NCBI GenBank assembly: GCA_004352715.1
Contig: SCFE01000022.1
Location: 2,126,788 to 2,190,787 of the forward strand
Direction of reading: 5' to 3'
From: Hofstenia miamia
Taxonomy: Eukaryota; Xenacoelomorpha; Acoela
Length of the DNA: 64,000 nucleotides
Shown: one piece after another, positions 33,511 to 45,451 of the stretch
How the letters are laid out: every line of letters starts with the position of its first letter
How positions within the stretch are numbered: position 1 is the stretch's first letter
The notes under the pieces: generated by a model
The model's database searches: none
Told to the model about the DNA's origin: nothing
Seen by the model: only the letters and a program-made list of their open reading frames with translations
Position numbers and translations under genes: made by a program

Positions 33511-34904
33511 ATTTTCAAAGAATTTACTTCAACAATTTCCAAATTGATTTCTATCGTATTTATAGTTAACTTTCAAAAAGTACCTGTTGTTTGAAATTCA
33601 AATTTAGATCATCTGCCAAAATGGCTAAAAATAATGGAAGCAAATTTGCCCCCTTAGTTTGGTCAAAATTCGATGACAAGTACTAATTTGCTATGTTATT
33701 ACTTGGTTGCATTTACAAAGATAATGTGATAATTAAACTTAAATTGTTTTTCTAATTACTAATCATAATTCAATCTTAGCTTCAACTAATCATCTGATCT
33801 TCTTTCTTCATTAGCAGCATTATGCTTTGGATTATGCTACAATATCACTCTATTGTTAAGACAACACTAAATCCATATGATATTACAATTGAAATTTATC
33901 AAGCCTTTGTGCTTTGATTCTTTTCAACAGTTCCAGATTGCACAGATATTCATCTTGTAAAAACTGAGGGTCTTGTCTCTTTCTAGATATGTTTTTTAGC
34001 TGCTAAGTAGGAAAATAATTTATAAATGAAATACATGAAATTTAGAGATGAATGTTTGAACTAACTTGTTTCAAATTTTCAATAGATGAACTAACAACTC
34101 AAAACTATTTTCTTTGTAAATAAAAGTAACATGTGAATGCTATTGAGATTATTATTCACTCCTTACTTATCACTTATGCCAAAATTTAATATCCTTGCTG
34201 ATCTTAATGATCAGTTTCCTACCAAGCATATAACACAAGAGAATTTGTTTGAATGAAATGAATTAGTTAATCATTTTAGATTTTCAAAGAGATGGTTTAC
34301 AAACTATTGATGCATTTTATGCTTGATTTCTATGCTAAAGTATTTTTAATCAAATTCAGTCTTAGCAAAATCTTCTGTGCTTTAGATGGCTCATTGTGTA
34401 TTCCACCTTAATGATTTGTTGCAAAGAAACAACTTAGTTATTCAAATGAATATCAACATGAACTGACTACCTCTAAATTTAATTAAAGATATGCTCTAAT
34501 ATATCAAAATCTCTGAATGAGAAGATAATGGTAGTTTGATAATAGAAAGTATATATACAGTTGTAATGATTGTGTATCAATTTTCTTTTTAATAATGCAA
34601 TTAATAATGAATTGATTATTGAAATTTGTTTGATGGTAATAATTTATCTACAAAGTAACTAATACCTCTTATTTGTAACAGTAGGAAAGTATTGGTTCTG
34701 ATTTTTTTTGGAAAAATAGAAAAAATTATCATTTAGAATAGTTGACTCCTTTCAATATCACATAATGTAGCATAACATTTATTAGGTAATTAAATGTGGG
34801 AGATTCATGAAATTGGTACATTACCAGTTAATTTGAAAACTTCATTTTTGGCAAAACATTCCTCTTATAAAATTTTACAACTTTTGTATCATTATCAACA
34901 TATA
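33511..34904. other. AT-rich sequence without recognised content
   Basis: No ORF, RNA gene or repeat family recognised. It may be host DNA separating element C from the MULE-type element. Confidence 0.5.
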
Positions 34905-34984
34905 GGTCTATAATGTGAAAGGAAAATTTGTAAACAATAATATGAAATGTTAGAAATGAGCATGTCATTATTAAATTTTGGCTG

Positions 34985-36412
34985 TACTCTAACTAATTAC
35001 TATAAATTGTTCAAATGTAAAGTTATTCATATGTTATGTTTAATACTTACTATTTTAGTCTCTTAAAATTTATTCATTATCCATTTGATTTGTTTATTGT
35101 TTTTTACAAAAATTAGCTGTATTTCATTTATATATTGTAGCCTTATGAAATACAAAAAGGAGTGATTTATTCATTTTTACTTTGCATATTTGATTTTTTG
35201 GAAGTTAAATCTATGTTTTCATTGCTTCTTTACTAATTTAACATATTTTTCATTATTATTCTAAATTTTATCTATTTTTCACTAAAATTACAATGTAATT
35301 AATCATAAAAGTATAAAATTATAATGTAATTTAATGCACTTTTAATTATTTTCTATATTTATGTTTGTGATTTCATTATATTTTTCATTTGTTTTTCTAG
35401 AATTCATCTACCTTTTTGCTAAATTACTAAAATACAAAGGGGAGCTAATTTTTGGTAACTACAATGAATTTTTCAATACATTCTCAGTTGTTTTCCTCTT
35501 TTTTTATAGTGACTTCTTTGTATTTTTTAAAAAGTTTTTCTTTTCTTTCAGTAAATTACTAAAAATATAGGTTACTAATACATTTGAAATCTAATCTGAA
35601 CAGTGAAGTAGTGTCACACCTTTAACAGGTAATTGGTTCAATTCCAGTGCGTTTGAATAAGCCATTGAAATAAATTTATGCTAGGGATTTGACAGGAGCT
35701 TAACCTGTATTTTACCATACAAGATGGTAGTATTCCACACAAAATGTATCTGCAAACAATCTATTACCTATTTTATTCAATCAAAAAGGCACATAACATG
35801 TATAAATGATACTAAGGGTAATGTAAAACAGTTAAAAATATTAAAATTAAATAAAAAGATGTATGGTTTTTTAGTAATGTGTTTTGCCATAGCTCCTTTT
35901 TGTATTTTAGTATTTTAGTGAAAAGGAAATGAATCCTAGAAAAACTATGAAAAATACAATGAAATCACAAAAAAATAAATATAGAAAACAATTAAAAATG
36001 TATGAAATTACATTATAATTCTTAAATATTTGAAAAAATCATTGTTATTACCAAAAAATAACTCTCTTTTGTATTTTAGTAATTTAAGGAAAAGTAGATA
36101 AGACTTAAATTAATCATGAAAAATATGCTAAATTAGTAAAGAAAAAATGAAAGCACAGGTTTAACTTGCAAAAAATCAAATATGCAAAGTAAAAATGAAT
36201 AAATTGCTACTTTTCATATTTTATAAGGTTACAATATATTCATGAAATACAGCTAGTTTATGTAAAAAAACAATAAATTTAAAAGAATATGAAAGCAAAT
36301 GCATAGTGAATAAATTTTGAGAGACTAAAATAGTAAATATTAAACATATCATAGAAATAACTTAACATTTGAAAGATTTACAGTAATTAGTTAGGAGTAC
36401 TGTCAAAATTTA
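34985..36412. repeat. Large imperfect palindrome, arms about 550-600 bases
   Basis: 34,985-35,580 is the inverse of about 35,860-36,412, around a ~280-base centre. Matching stretches include CTAACTAATTACTATAAATT with the inverse of ATTTACAGTAATTAGTTAG, AAAATTAGCTGTATTTCAT with ATGAAATACAGCTAGTTT, and GGAGTGATTTATTCATTTTT with AAAAATGAATAAATTGCTAC. The DNA could form a very long hairpin. This suggests a foldback-type terminus or a head-to-head duplication of the end of the element. Confidence 0.8.
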
Positions 36413-36469
36413 GGGTGACATTAATTATTATCTATTGAGTATATTATCTACTCTGCATTTTCAGAAGTT

Positions 36470-36995
36470 TATTTGTTAGTAGTATAAGTCTAAGTGTATG
36501 ATATTGATATTTTTTACCTTTGACCATGGTGGGGCATGTCTGTATAGATATGCTGTAATTGTGTACTTTGGCTGTCTGTGTATCTCTGACATCATTGGAA
36601 TATGTTCTCTTGGCAAGCAATTTTGTTTGCAGTCTATTTAAAATGAAGCCAATTTTTTATACACATAGAGGTTGAGGAATTGTTAAAATAAAACATGTCC
36701 TTCCACAGACGCATACTCTCACCATACAAAAAAAACAAACATTTTTAAATAATAAATTTATTTACAAAGAAAATATGAAAAGCACTACTAATTAATAAAG
36801 TTCACATAGCAAAATTCATCCACAGTTGAATGAACAATGATAATATTTGCCATGACTTCATTGTTGGATGATGGAGAAAGATACACAGGAATATTCCCAG
36901 ATAGACATCATTCATTTAATAATGTTAGTTGATGATACCAAAACATTCAATTAGTACAATAAAAACAGAAATTAAATTAAAATAAAACACATGAC
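36470..36995. repeat. Left inverted-repeat arm of the MULE-type element
   Basis: The inverse of this segment matches 41,302-42,425 apart from two blocks present only on the right. Landmarks: GGGGCATGTCTGTATAGATA (inverse of ACAGACATGCCCC near 42,352), ATACACATAGAGGTTGAGGA (inverse at 41,889) and CACAGGAATATTCCCAGATA (inverse at 41,376). Confidence 0.85.
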
Positions 36996-37115
36996 AATTA
37001 AAAGTTTAAACTAATTCAATTAAAAACATGTATTAACAAACAAATGATGTTTCTTTTTATGATAAAGTATATAATTAATTTAACATTGGACAGCAAATTT
37101 GCAGCAATTCATTAA

Positions 37116-37542
37116 AATAGGGTTCCTCAAGGAACAGTATTAGGGCCCATTTTATTTGCACTGTATGTCAATGATATATCGAATACTTTAAAAAATGGAA
37201 CGATCTATCAATATGCGGATGATACATGTATATTAAGAGAAGCAAAAAATCCATATGATGCAACCAAGCTTTTAACAAAAGATATTGAAAATCTTATTAG
37301 GTATTTTAATAGAAACAAGTTAAAAGTTAATCCTGATAAAACACAATTTATTATTTTCACACAAAAGCAATACCAAAAAAATTCTAATATCAAAATTAAA
37401 GTAGGAAATAATGAAATTAAGCAAAGCAATTCTATTAATTATCTTGGTGTAGTAATTGATAGAGATTTATGTTTTACTGAATTTTTTTTATCAAAATGTA
37501 GGAAAATGGCCTCTGGTATTAAATATTTATATCATTTGCGTA
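37116..37542 (+). pseudogene. LINE reverse transcriptase fragment, cut by gap
   Basis: Open in one frame from the TAA at 37,113 to the gap: RVPQGTVLGPILFALYVND, TIYQYADDTCILREA (intact YADD), LIRYFNRNKLKVNPDKTQF and INYLGVVIDRDLCF. This is the C-terminal half of a CR1/Jockey-like RT. The catalytic motif is kept, so this copy may be fairly young. The 5' part is absent (truncated or frameshifted before 37,113), and the 3' part is in the gap. It lies inside the MULE-type element. Confidence 0.88.
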
Positions 37543-38542
37543 NNNNNNNNNNNNNNNNNNNNNNNNNNNNNNNNNNNNNNNNNNNNNNNNNNNNNNNNNN
37601 NNNNNNNNNNNNNNNNNNNNNNNNNNNNNNNNNNNNNNNNNNNNNNNNNNNNNNNNNNNNNNNNNNNNNNNNNNNNNNNNNNNNNNNNNNNNNNNNNNNN
37701 NNNNNNNNNNNNNNNNNNNNNNNNNNNNNNNNNNNNNNNNNNNNNNNNNNNNNNNNNNNNNNNNNNNNNNNNNNNNNNNNNNNNNNNNNNNNNNNNNNNN
37801 NNNNNNNNNNNNNNNNNNNNNNNNNNNNNNNNNNNNNNNNNNNNNNNNNNNNNNNNNNNNNNNNNNNNNNNNNNNNNNNNNNNNNNNNNNNNNNNNNNNN
37901 NNNNNNNNNNNNNNNNNNNNNNNNNNNNNNNNNNNNNNNNNNNNNNNNNNNNNNNNNNNNNNNNNNNNNNNNNNNNNNNNNNNNNNNNNNNNNNNNNNNN
38001 NNNNNNNNNNNNNNNNNNNNNNNNNNNNNNNNNNNNNNNNNNNNNNNNNNNNNNNNNNNNNNNNNNNNNNNNNNNNNNNNNNNNNNNNNNNNNNNNNNNN
38101 NNNNNNNNNNNNNNNNNNNNNNNNNNNNNNNNNNNNNNNNNNNNNNNNNNNNNNNNNNNNNNNNNNNNNNNNNNNNNNNNNNNNNNNNNNNNNNNNNNNN
38201 NNNNNNNNNNNNNNNNNNNNNNNNNNNNNNNNNNNNNNNNNNNNNNNNNNNNNNNNNNNNNNNNNNNNNNNNNNNNNNNNNNNNNNNNNNNNNNNNNNNN
38301 NNNNNNNNNNNNNNNNNNNNNNNNNNNNNNNNNNNNNNNNNNNNNNNNNNNNNNNNNNNNNNNNNNNNNNNNNNNNNNNNNNNNNNNNNNNNNNNNNNNN
38401 NNNNNNNNNNNNNNNNNNNNNNNNNNNNNNNNNNNNNNNNNNNNNNNNNNNNNNNNNNNNNNNNNNNNNNNNNNNNNNNNNNNNNNNNNNNNNNNNNNNN
38501 NNNNNNNNNNNNNNNNNNNNNNNNNNNNNNNNNNNNNNNNNN
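37543..38542. other. Assembly gap, 1,000 N
   Basis: Exactly 1,000 unknown bases, real size unknown. It separates the LINE fragment from the N-terminal exon region of the MULE transposase. Confidence 0.99.
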
Positions 38543-38727
38543 TTCTTTAGATATTAACTGTCAGGATGGTTTCTCAACAAATTTCACCATGCTATCCCAT
38601 GTCATTGTGTTTCATCCAGATATTGATTGTCAACAACTAAGATTTTCTAATATTGCAGGTATTTTTAAATTATTTTCGTATATGAAAGATTCATTGGTTT
38701 AATATAAATTTTATATCATATGTATAG

Positions 38728-40431
38728 AATTTGATACATGGAAAATCGATCTTGAAAACTCTCAACAAATTCGTTATGTCAGACGTCATGGTATATTCGC
38801 ATTGAAAGATGGAAGTTACAAGATTAACTACTTCTGCCATTGTAATGGATTTTTTTATACTCGCGGAAAGAACTTGCGCTCATTAAAAGTTTCTGGTTCT
38901 TGCAAATTGAATGCAACTTGCCCTTCAATGATGTGTGCTAATGTAGTTCCTAATGGTATAATTAGTTTTTGTTGTAAAATAAATTTTTACATAAAACTAG
39001 ATTACTTTTAACAATATTAGCTTGAGAGATAATTGTGATTGAACTTTAAAATTATGTGTATTAACAAATAGTACTTGTTAAACATGCGCTAAAGAACTTA
39101 TATTATAGGAGATGTTAATGTTGTTTTTCTTAATCACCATGCTGGACATGCTGGAGAAATTAAGTATTGCAATTTACGAAAAAGTGACCGGGTCTATATT
39201 GCTTCAGTTATGGGAACTCAATCAAATGCAGATACATTAGCATGTTAAAATGACTTCCAATAAGATAAATAGGGTGAATTTATTGCGGTCTAGTGATTTA
39301 CCCAACCAAGAAATGAATTTGGCTTACAAAAGAAACGTTTTTGCTCAGATGTTGATTCATTAAGAAATTGTGTAAATGAGCAAGCCATTTTAGCTGAATC
39401 GCCTTGTCGATATGTTAAATTTCAAGGAGAGCTCTGCAACCATTATCAATTAAATGTAGACGATTTTGCTCTCATTATTATGTCTGTTGCTCAGAAAGAA
39501 TTATTAATTCTACATGGAAGTAATGTAGTTTGTGTTGATTCGACTCATGATTTGAATAGCTATGATTTTTATTTAACGACTTTGTTAGTTATTGATGAAC
39601 TTGGGGAAGGATTTCCGGCAGCATTTTTTTATTCAAACCGAAAGAGTGAATTTGTTTTCACAATTTTTTTTTCTGAAATTAAAAAAGTGTGTGGTAGCAT
39701 TAAATCAAATGTTTTTATGAGTGATGATGCTGAAGAATTCTTTTCAGCATGGAAGAATGCAATACCTTCTCCAAGTCATCGTCTTTTATGCTCATGGCAT
39801 GTTGAGCGAAGTTGGAATAGAAACTTATGTAAGATCAGAGGTAATAATGAGTATAGACAATGTGCTTTAAACCAAATTCAGGCCCTATGTGACCTTGATG
39901 ATGTAAAAGAATTTAATGTGAAATTCCTGGTTTTATTAGAAGAGCTGCTTTCCACTGAAACAACAAAGGAATTTGGCACATAACTTTTATTCAAATCAAC
40001 CTGAGGTATGGGCCCTGCCATTTTGCATTGGTTTATCAATAAACACTAACATGTGCTTGGAGAATTTGCACTATCAATTAAAGAGAGTTCATGGACATGG
40101 CCCCAAGATTTTAAGAATGGATGATTCAATAAAAATTCTGCTGCAGGTCTTAAATTTTGGTTACTGCAATTAACTTATAAAGCACTATTTGGGGAAGGTA
40201 ACATCGTCAATAGCAAAAATTAGAAAAAATCATAAAAATGCCCTATCTTCTAAAAGTATGTTTAATATTAACCAATGTTCAGAAAATATTTGGATTGTAA
40301 AATCTATCAAATTGAACAAATCCTATAAAATACAATCTTCTTTTACTCCACATACATTTAGATGCAAATTACTCTGTGAAAGTGTGAAATTTGTGTCTGT
40401 TCATTTATCTGCTCTTGTAATATCCATCTAG
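38728..40431 (+). pseudogene. MULE-type transposase, decayed, with at least one intron
   Basis: A cut-and-paste DDE transposase. An N-terminal exon (acceptor TATAG at 38,727; NYFCHCNGFFYTRGKNLRS, KLNATCPSMMCANVVPNG) is spliced at a GT at 38,956 to 39,109 (DVNVVFLNHHAGHAGEIKY), giving the CP...H-GH pattern of the family. After frame changes near 39,250-39,480 the catalytic domain is open: first Asp in VVCVDSTHDLN, second in FMSDDAEEFFSAW, then the CSWHVERSWNRNL box typical of MULE domains, and after another frame change NTNMCLENLHYQLK with the candidate Glu. At least three disruptions make it inactive. Confidence 0.82.
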
Positions 40432-41301
40432 AATCAACATTGCATTGATATCCTTTAAAAGTGAAAAATTCAATTGTTTTTCATTTTGCATATTCTAATT
40501 GTTTCTGTTGTTATTTGAATAAATAATATTTAATAATGCAGTAACATAAAGCATACCTTTCTAATGTTGACATTTATTACAGCCAAAGCATACATCAGTG
40601 AAAAACCATATAAGGTTCTTCAAAGATACATACTAGGATGAATATATAGAGTATTTCCTGCAAAAAATAAATAAAACACATCTTGGTAGAACTTAACAGC
40701 TAGTAAATTTAAGGTACTGCTCAGTGGAAATATTAAGTAAATTTCTTGGTGACAAAGGCAGATGAAGCTGAAAAAATCTTCTTAGAAGGTTAAATAAATA
40801 AAGCCATACCACAAAGTGAATTAAGTAAAAAGTCTAATTCTGAAAAGAAATTAAACAATTTACTACAAAGCACTGCTTAAGGCATTAAGATTGTAAGATA
40901 ATAGTTGATTTAAAAGATATATGTAACCTATTGTAGATTTTAATACAGTATAACATCGTTTTTGTACTGTGATCGAATCCAAAAAGCATATTCTCATTTG
41001 AAAGCTGATTTCATCATAGCAATATTATCACCCATTGGTGTAAACTTCTGAACCCATACAGCATTTACATATTAAAAATCAAGAAATAATTGACTTTATG
41101 ATTAAATTTTGTTTGATTAATTAATTATTTTTTACCAAGCTTTTCATTTATTTGATTATAAATTATACTTACACTGTATAATTTAATGGATTATGTAAAA
41201 GATTATGTCCTATGATTCAAGTAATGGGAAGGTTGCAAGGTAATGACGTAATTAATTTCTATTGATTAGAGCAATTTCTCTCCCTATCACTTAGTTTTTA
41301 T
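40432..41301. other. AT-rich 3' internal part of the MULE-type element
   Basis: No ORF recognised. Lies between the transposase and the right inverted-repeat arm and probably holds its 3' untranslated region. Confidence 0.45.
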
Positions 41302-42425
41302 TTTAATTTCTGTTTTTATTGTACTAATTGAATGTTTTGGCATCATCAACTAACATTATTAAATGAATGACATCTATCTGGGAATATTCCTGTGTATCTT
41401 TCTCCATCATTCAACAATGAAGTCATGACAAATATTATCATTGTTCATTCAACTGTGGATGAAATTTGCTATGTGAACTTTATCATTTAGTAGTGCTTTT
41501 CATATTTTCTTTGTAAATAAATTTATTATTATTCATTTTCTCTGTATGATGAGAGTATGCATCTGTCAAAGCATGTGTTTATATTTTAAAAATTATTTTT
41601 ACTTTGAAATATTTATTAATTCAAGTTTAAAAAAGTTTTTATTTTGCAATTGACATATGTGTTGTCTGTGAAACAGGTATTTTTCTAAATGTTAAAAATG
41701 TTTTTGCTTGAAAATAATTGTTAGTTACAACTTTTACAAAAAAATAGAAGTAAAATATAAATTCCAAAAACATAAATTTTATGCATATAGAATTTCAATG
41801 GTATTTAAAAATTATTTATGTAATATGAATATAAAAATTGTTACATTTTGAACAACAATTCTTATCTCATGGGATTTTTGAAAATTCCTCAACCTCTATG
41901 TGTATAAAATAATTGGTTACATTTTAAACAATAGAGTGCAAACAAAGTTGCTTCCCAACAGAACATATTTCAATGATGACAGAGATAAACAGATGGCCAA
42001 AGTACACAATTACATCATATCCAGGGTTTTTGAGTCAAGTTCGAATTTTTACATTTTGAGTTCAATTTCAAGTAATTTTTTAAATGAAATTCCAAGTTCA
42101 ATCAAGTTTTTTTCTGATTCCGAGTTTTTTAGGGTAAAAAATATTTATTTTACAATAATTCTAAGATTGGTAAGAAAATTGATATTTAAAGAAATTTAAT
42201 TTTTACACTATTCTCAAGGTGATTTTTGAGCAAGTTTGAGTTCGAGTTTTGATGATTTCTCTTACAAGTTTTTCTGATCAAGTTTTGTGAGCTTATTCAA
42301 GTTCGAGTTCTTAACATTCTGAGTACTCAAAAACCCTGATCATATCCATGACAGACATGCCCCACCAGGATCAAAGGTCATAAATAGCCACATCATATAT
42401 TCAGACTTATACTACTTTTGTTGTA
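41302..42425. repeat. Right inverted-repeat arm of the MULE-type element
   Basis: Inverse of 36,470-36,995 with two right-only blocks: about 280 bases between 41,585 and 41,875 of unknown origin, and the 317-bp MITE at 42,022-42,338. Homology ends near 42,418 at GACTTATACTACT, where a LINE fragment follows. Confidence 0.85.
42022..42338 (+). mobile_element. hAT-type MITE, 317 bp, with perfect target duplication
   Basis: Terminal inverted repeats are perfect over 14 bases: CAGGGTTTTTGAGT and ACTCAAAAACCCTG. The 8-base sequence ATCATATC flanks it on both sides (42,014-42,021 and 42,339-42,346). An 8-bp duplication and CAGGG ends are hallmarks of hAT elements. The left arm of the surrounding inverted repeat carries the site without the insert, so the boundaries are proven by an internal empty site. 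It codes for nothing and would need a transposase supplied in trans. Confidence 0.93.
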
Positions 42426-43200
42426 AATTGGAATATTAAGTAAGGCTTAGATCCCTTTCTCTAGCCTTTATCTATGAAAAAACTTAGTAAAGTTGCATTT
42501 CCTATTCATATCCTTTCTATAAGATCTCAATCCTGAAAAAAAGTTTCTCAGCAAATATGCTGGTGACATAGTGACAGTCATCAAACTTACCAAAGGCTCC
42601 TCTAAAGTTGAGATGGATGCAAACCACCTTTCCAGGTTTGTCACATTAATGACTTGAAACTCAACAAGTGGAAATGGCAGCAGATGCTTATCACCATCTC
42701 TAAAACAGTCGCCTTCTTCTTGATGACTTCCCAGTTTAAGATAGATTGAAAATTCTGGGCATCATTGTTGATCATTGTCTCAACTTTCAGCATCACTTCA
42801 ACTCCTGCATCAAGAAGGCCTCCTATCACTTTGCCCTCCTTAGACAACTGAAACCTGTATGTGATCAAGGTGTGCTCTTTTCAATATTTCACTCATGCAT
42901 TTCTCCATTTTCAACTATTGTTCTTCAGTTTTTGTCAGTCTTGGACAAACAATTGTGGACAAAGTCCAATGCCTTTCATTTCTCCTCAACTCTCAGCACC
43001 TAGTTTCCATCACAGGGAACTTCTTCTTACAAAGAAGCTATTTGTTAGTTGCTCCCATCCATCACCTGAATAGTTTCTATCCCAAAACACACCCTTTCTG
43101 GATATCTCAAGCACTTCTCTTGGCATGTAAGCATAAGAACAAAACAGTTCTTCCCTTACATGACTTCTCTTATTGACTGAAATATCTTTTATTTCCCTGT
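42426..43200 (+). pseudogene. LINE reverse transcriptase C-terminal fragment, strongly decayed
   Basis: Pieces in shifting frames resemble an RT: SKYAGDIVTVIKLTKGSS near 42,552 (changed YADD region), WKLNKWKWQQMLIT near 42,658, and KILGIIVDHCLNFQHHFNSC with KKASYHFALLRQLKPV from 42,746. It is more GC-rich than its surroundings and lies in the right end of the MULE-type element. Confidence 0.65.
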
Positions 43201-43911
43201 TATTTCTCAAATATACATTTATCTATCTATATATCCTTACTTAGAATATCTAAACTAATATATGAAATATATTTTCTTTATAAATTAATGTACATTTTGC
43301 AATGTTTTTTGCATTAAGTACTTCAAACAGTCTACAGAGTTTACATTGACCAGAAATCTGACAGAGCTTTTAAATTGAAGAAAATTGGAAGAGATATCAT
43401 TTAAAGCCAAGCCCAAATTCAATTTTCTATTACAAATGAATATTTAGAGTGTAGGAAATTCGAAATTATAGTAAAATTAAAAAAAAATCAATTGAGCTCA
43501 GAAATTTCTTATAAAAATTTATTTTATACTGGTAGATTTTGAAATCAAATTGAATTAACATAAAATATTACTTTTTGTCAACTTCAAATAAAAATGGTCA
43601 TGTAAATTTTCTGGAATTACCAAATTGTTTTCATATAATCCTATGATTGTTCTCACCAAGATATATAGGAGATTTGAAAGGAATTTTGAAAGTGGTCAGT
43701 ATATACTCCAGTTGATGTAAATTTTGGTTGTTGTAAATTCTTTAGTATATGTAAATTCTGGTCGATGTAAACTTTGTACACTCTTCAAACAATAACCCTT
43801 GAATCCTAAATTTAAATAATTAATGAATGATTGTTTTATTTCGAAATTACATAAAGTGTAATGCATTTCACAAGGTCGTAGACAATCGGGCAAATAGATA
43901 ATAATCATGTT
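43201..43911. other. AT-rich sequence without recognised content
   Basis: Contains a small set of TGTAAATTNTGGT repeats (43,715-43,775). No coding region seen. Part of the right end of the MULE-type element or of sequence inserted in it. Confidence 0.4.
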
Positions 43912-44054
43912 AGCAAAATTTGATAATGACATGCTCATTTCTAACATGTCACACCTCCTTTTCGTATTATTGTTTACAAATTTTCCTTTTGTGTTTTAGA
44001 CCCATCGATATCAACTAAAGATTTCTTCTTAGAATATTTGGTAATTAACGTGAA

Positions 44055-44780
44055 ATGGCTTGTAGTGTAGAGTATTCTACTTGTGAAATATGTAAGAAAG
44101 ACATACCTTTGCAAAATATTGGTTTGCATAAACTACGTTGCACCCCTGATTATCACAAGAATATTCAACCTGAGCCTACACAAAAGCCACTGCCATTTGT
44201 TAGATGCCAATATTGTAATTTGGAAGTGCCTATTGCCAGTTGGGATGCCCACATTAATTATTGTGAAAATAGAACTGAAAAGTGTGAATATTGTCCTAGC
44301 TACGTTAAATATATAGATTCAGCAACTCATAAATGCGTTTCTCCACGTTGTACTTCATTTGAAGAAGCTTCAATTGAAAAGCCTGATTACAATTCGAATG
44401 TCAAATGTCACATTTGTGATGTTCAAGTTCAAATTAATGAATGGGAAGAACATATTAGTTTTTGTCAAAATAAAACAAAAGAATGTCCATTATGTTTGCA
44501 TTCAGTAACTTATAGGGATTTTCCAAAACATTCTTGTAACTCAAATGGATTGATGTCTGACAGTAATAATGATGAAGAAATTGCATTAAAATTATTGATT
44601 AATGAACTTAATATACAAGACAATCTACAAGACACTGGAATTTCTGCGTTTTTGCCTTGCGAATTTTGTAGCAAGTTGTTCTTCTCTGAAGAACTGTTTT
44701 CACATCAAAATTTTTGTGGTCATGAAAAATTCGTTAATTGCAAGGACGCTGCTACTGAATATTGTGAATGGAATAAATAA
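44055..44780 (+). CDS. TRAF-type zinc-finger protein, XAF1/TRAFD1-like, 241 aa
   Basis: The best candidate host gene. The start is fixed by an in-frame TAA at 44,046. Zinc-finger residues are regularly placed: C10, C13, H25, C29; C51, C54, H66, C70; C77, C80, H92, C94; C118, C121, H133, C137; C144, C147, H159, C161; C202, C205, H217, C221. The alternation of C-x2-C-x11-H-x3-C and shorter fingers is that of TRAF-type fingers in XAF1 and TRAFD1 of animals, which modulate apoptosis or innate signalling. That role is inferred from similarity only. No RING or other catalytic domain. AATAAA signals overlap and follow the stop. A possible acceptor (TTTTAG at 43,999) precedes the ATG, so a 5' untranslated exon may exist. 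Confidence 0.8.
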   Translation: MACSVEYSTCEICKKDIPLQNIGLHKLRCTPDYHKNIQPEPTQKPLPFVRCQYCNLEVPIASWDAHINYCENRTEKCEYCPSYVKYIDSATHKCVSPRCTSFEEASIEKPDYNSNVKCHICDVQVQINEWEEHISFCQNKTKECPLCLHSVTYRDFPKHSCNSNGLMSDSNNDEEIALKLLINELNIQDNLQDTGISAFLPCEFCSKLFFSEELFSHQNFCGHEKFVNCKDAATEYCEWNK

Positions 44781-45451
44781 TTTATAAGGTATTTTGTAAA
44801 ATTTGTCTATCATGTAAATTTCCTCATTATTTTTGTAATTTAATTCCTGCTTTGTTTTATATAAATATTTTTTGTATAAATGAGAACTTAGTAAACCCTG
44901 CTGTTTCTTACTTTTTAGATGTTGAATGTTCAAGGTTATTTTTATCGAAATGTACATGAATATTCTCATTATTCTGTTGCAAAAATTTTTATTGCTACAA
45001 TAATGACAGCTTTCATTATATTATTATTTTATTTAAGCGTCCTAACAGCAATTGTATTTTTACGACGATGATGATTAAAATTATTTTTTTCTTCAAAGAA
45101 CAATATGAGATTTGATTTTCTGGAGATCCAGGGTTGGGAATGGTTTGAAAATTCGATAGGCTGTCGAAAATTGACAACAAATACATAACTTTGTATCTTC
45201 ACTCTACGTAAAAAAAAATCGCTTAGGAAGATATCAATCTGTGTTCTTCATTAATGTAATTTATTAACCGTTTCCGCAAGACTCATTGGATGAGAAATTT
45301 GTTGTGTGGAATAAGCTGGTAAGAGGCCTTCATGTGGCAAAGATGAGTTCAAGCGTTGAAACATTGTATGTAGATAGAGTAAATATGAGACTGAAGAATA
45401 GAAGGAATCTTACTATGTCTGCGACGAATTCTATGTGGAAATGAGGTACAG
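44781..45451. other. 3' flank of the zinc-finger gene
   Basis: AT-rich, with several possible polyadenylation signals. No other gene recognised. Confidence 0.4.

Larger units (their letters stand above)
34905..44002 (+). mobile_element. Decayed MULE-type DNA transposon with long inverted repeats
   Basis: A MULE transposase relic (38,728-40,431) lies between inverted repeats. The outermost pair is 34,905-34,995 with 43,912-44,002 (shared GACATGCTCATTTCTAACAT and ATTGTTTACAAATTTTCCTT on the right-hand strand). The second pair is 36,470-36,995 with 41,302-42,425. Later insertions sit inside: a LINE at 37,116, a hAT-type MITE at 42,022 and another LINE at 42,426. No target-site duplication is clear at the outer ends, so the limits are those of the repeat homology. 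It is possible that two copies are mixed. Confidence 0.6.

Noticed and set aside
35590-35660. Possible tRNA or tRNA-derived SINE (GGTTCAATTCC at 35,635 matches a B box and a T-arm can form)
   Set aside because: No A box at the right distance, no acceptor stem and no anticodon arm.
34905-44002. Target-site duplication of 9-11 bp at the ends of the MULE-type element
   Set aside because: TATCAAC occurs near both ends but not directly next to the repeat edges, so I do not claim it.
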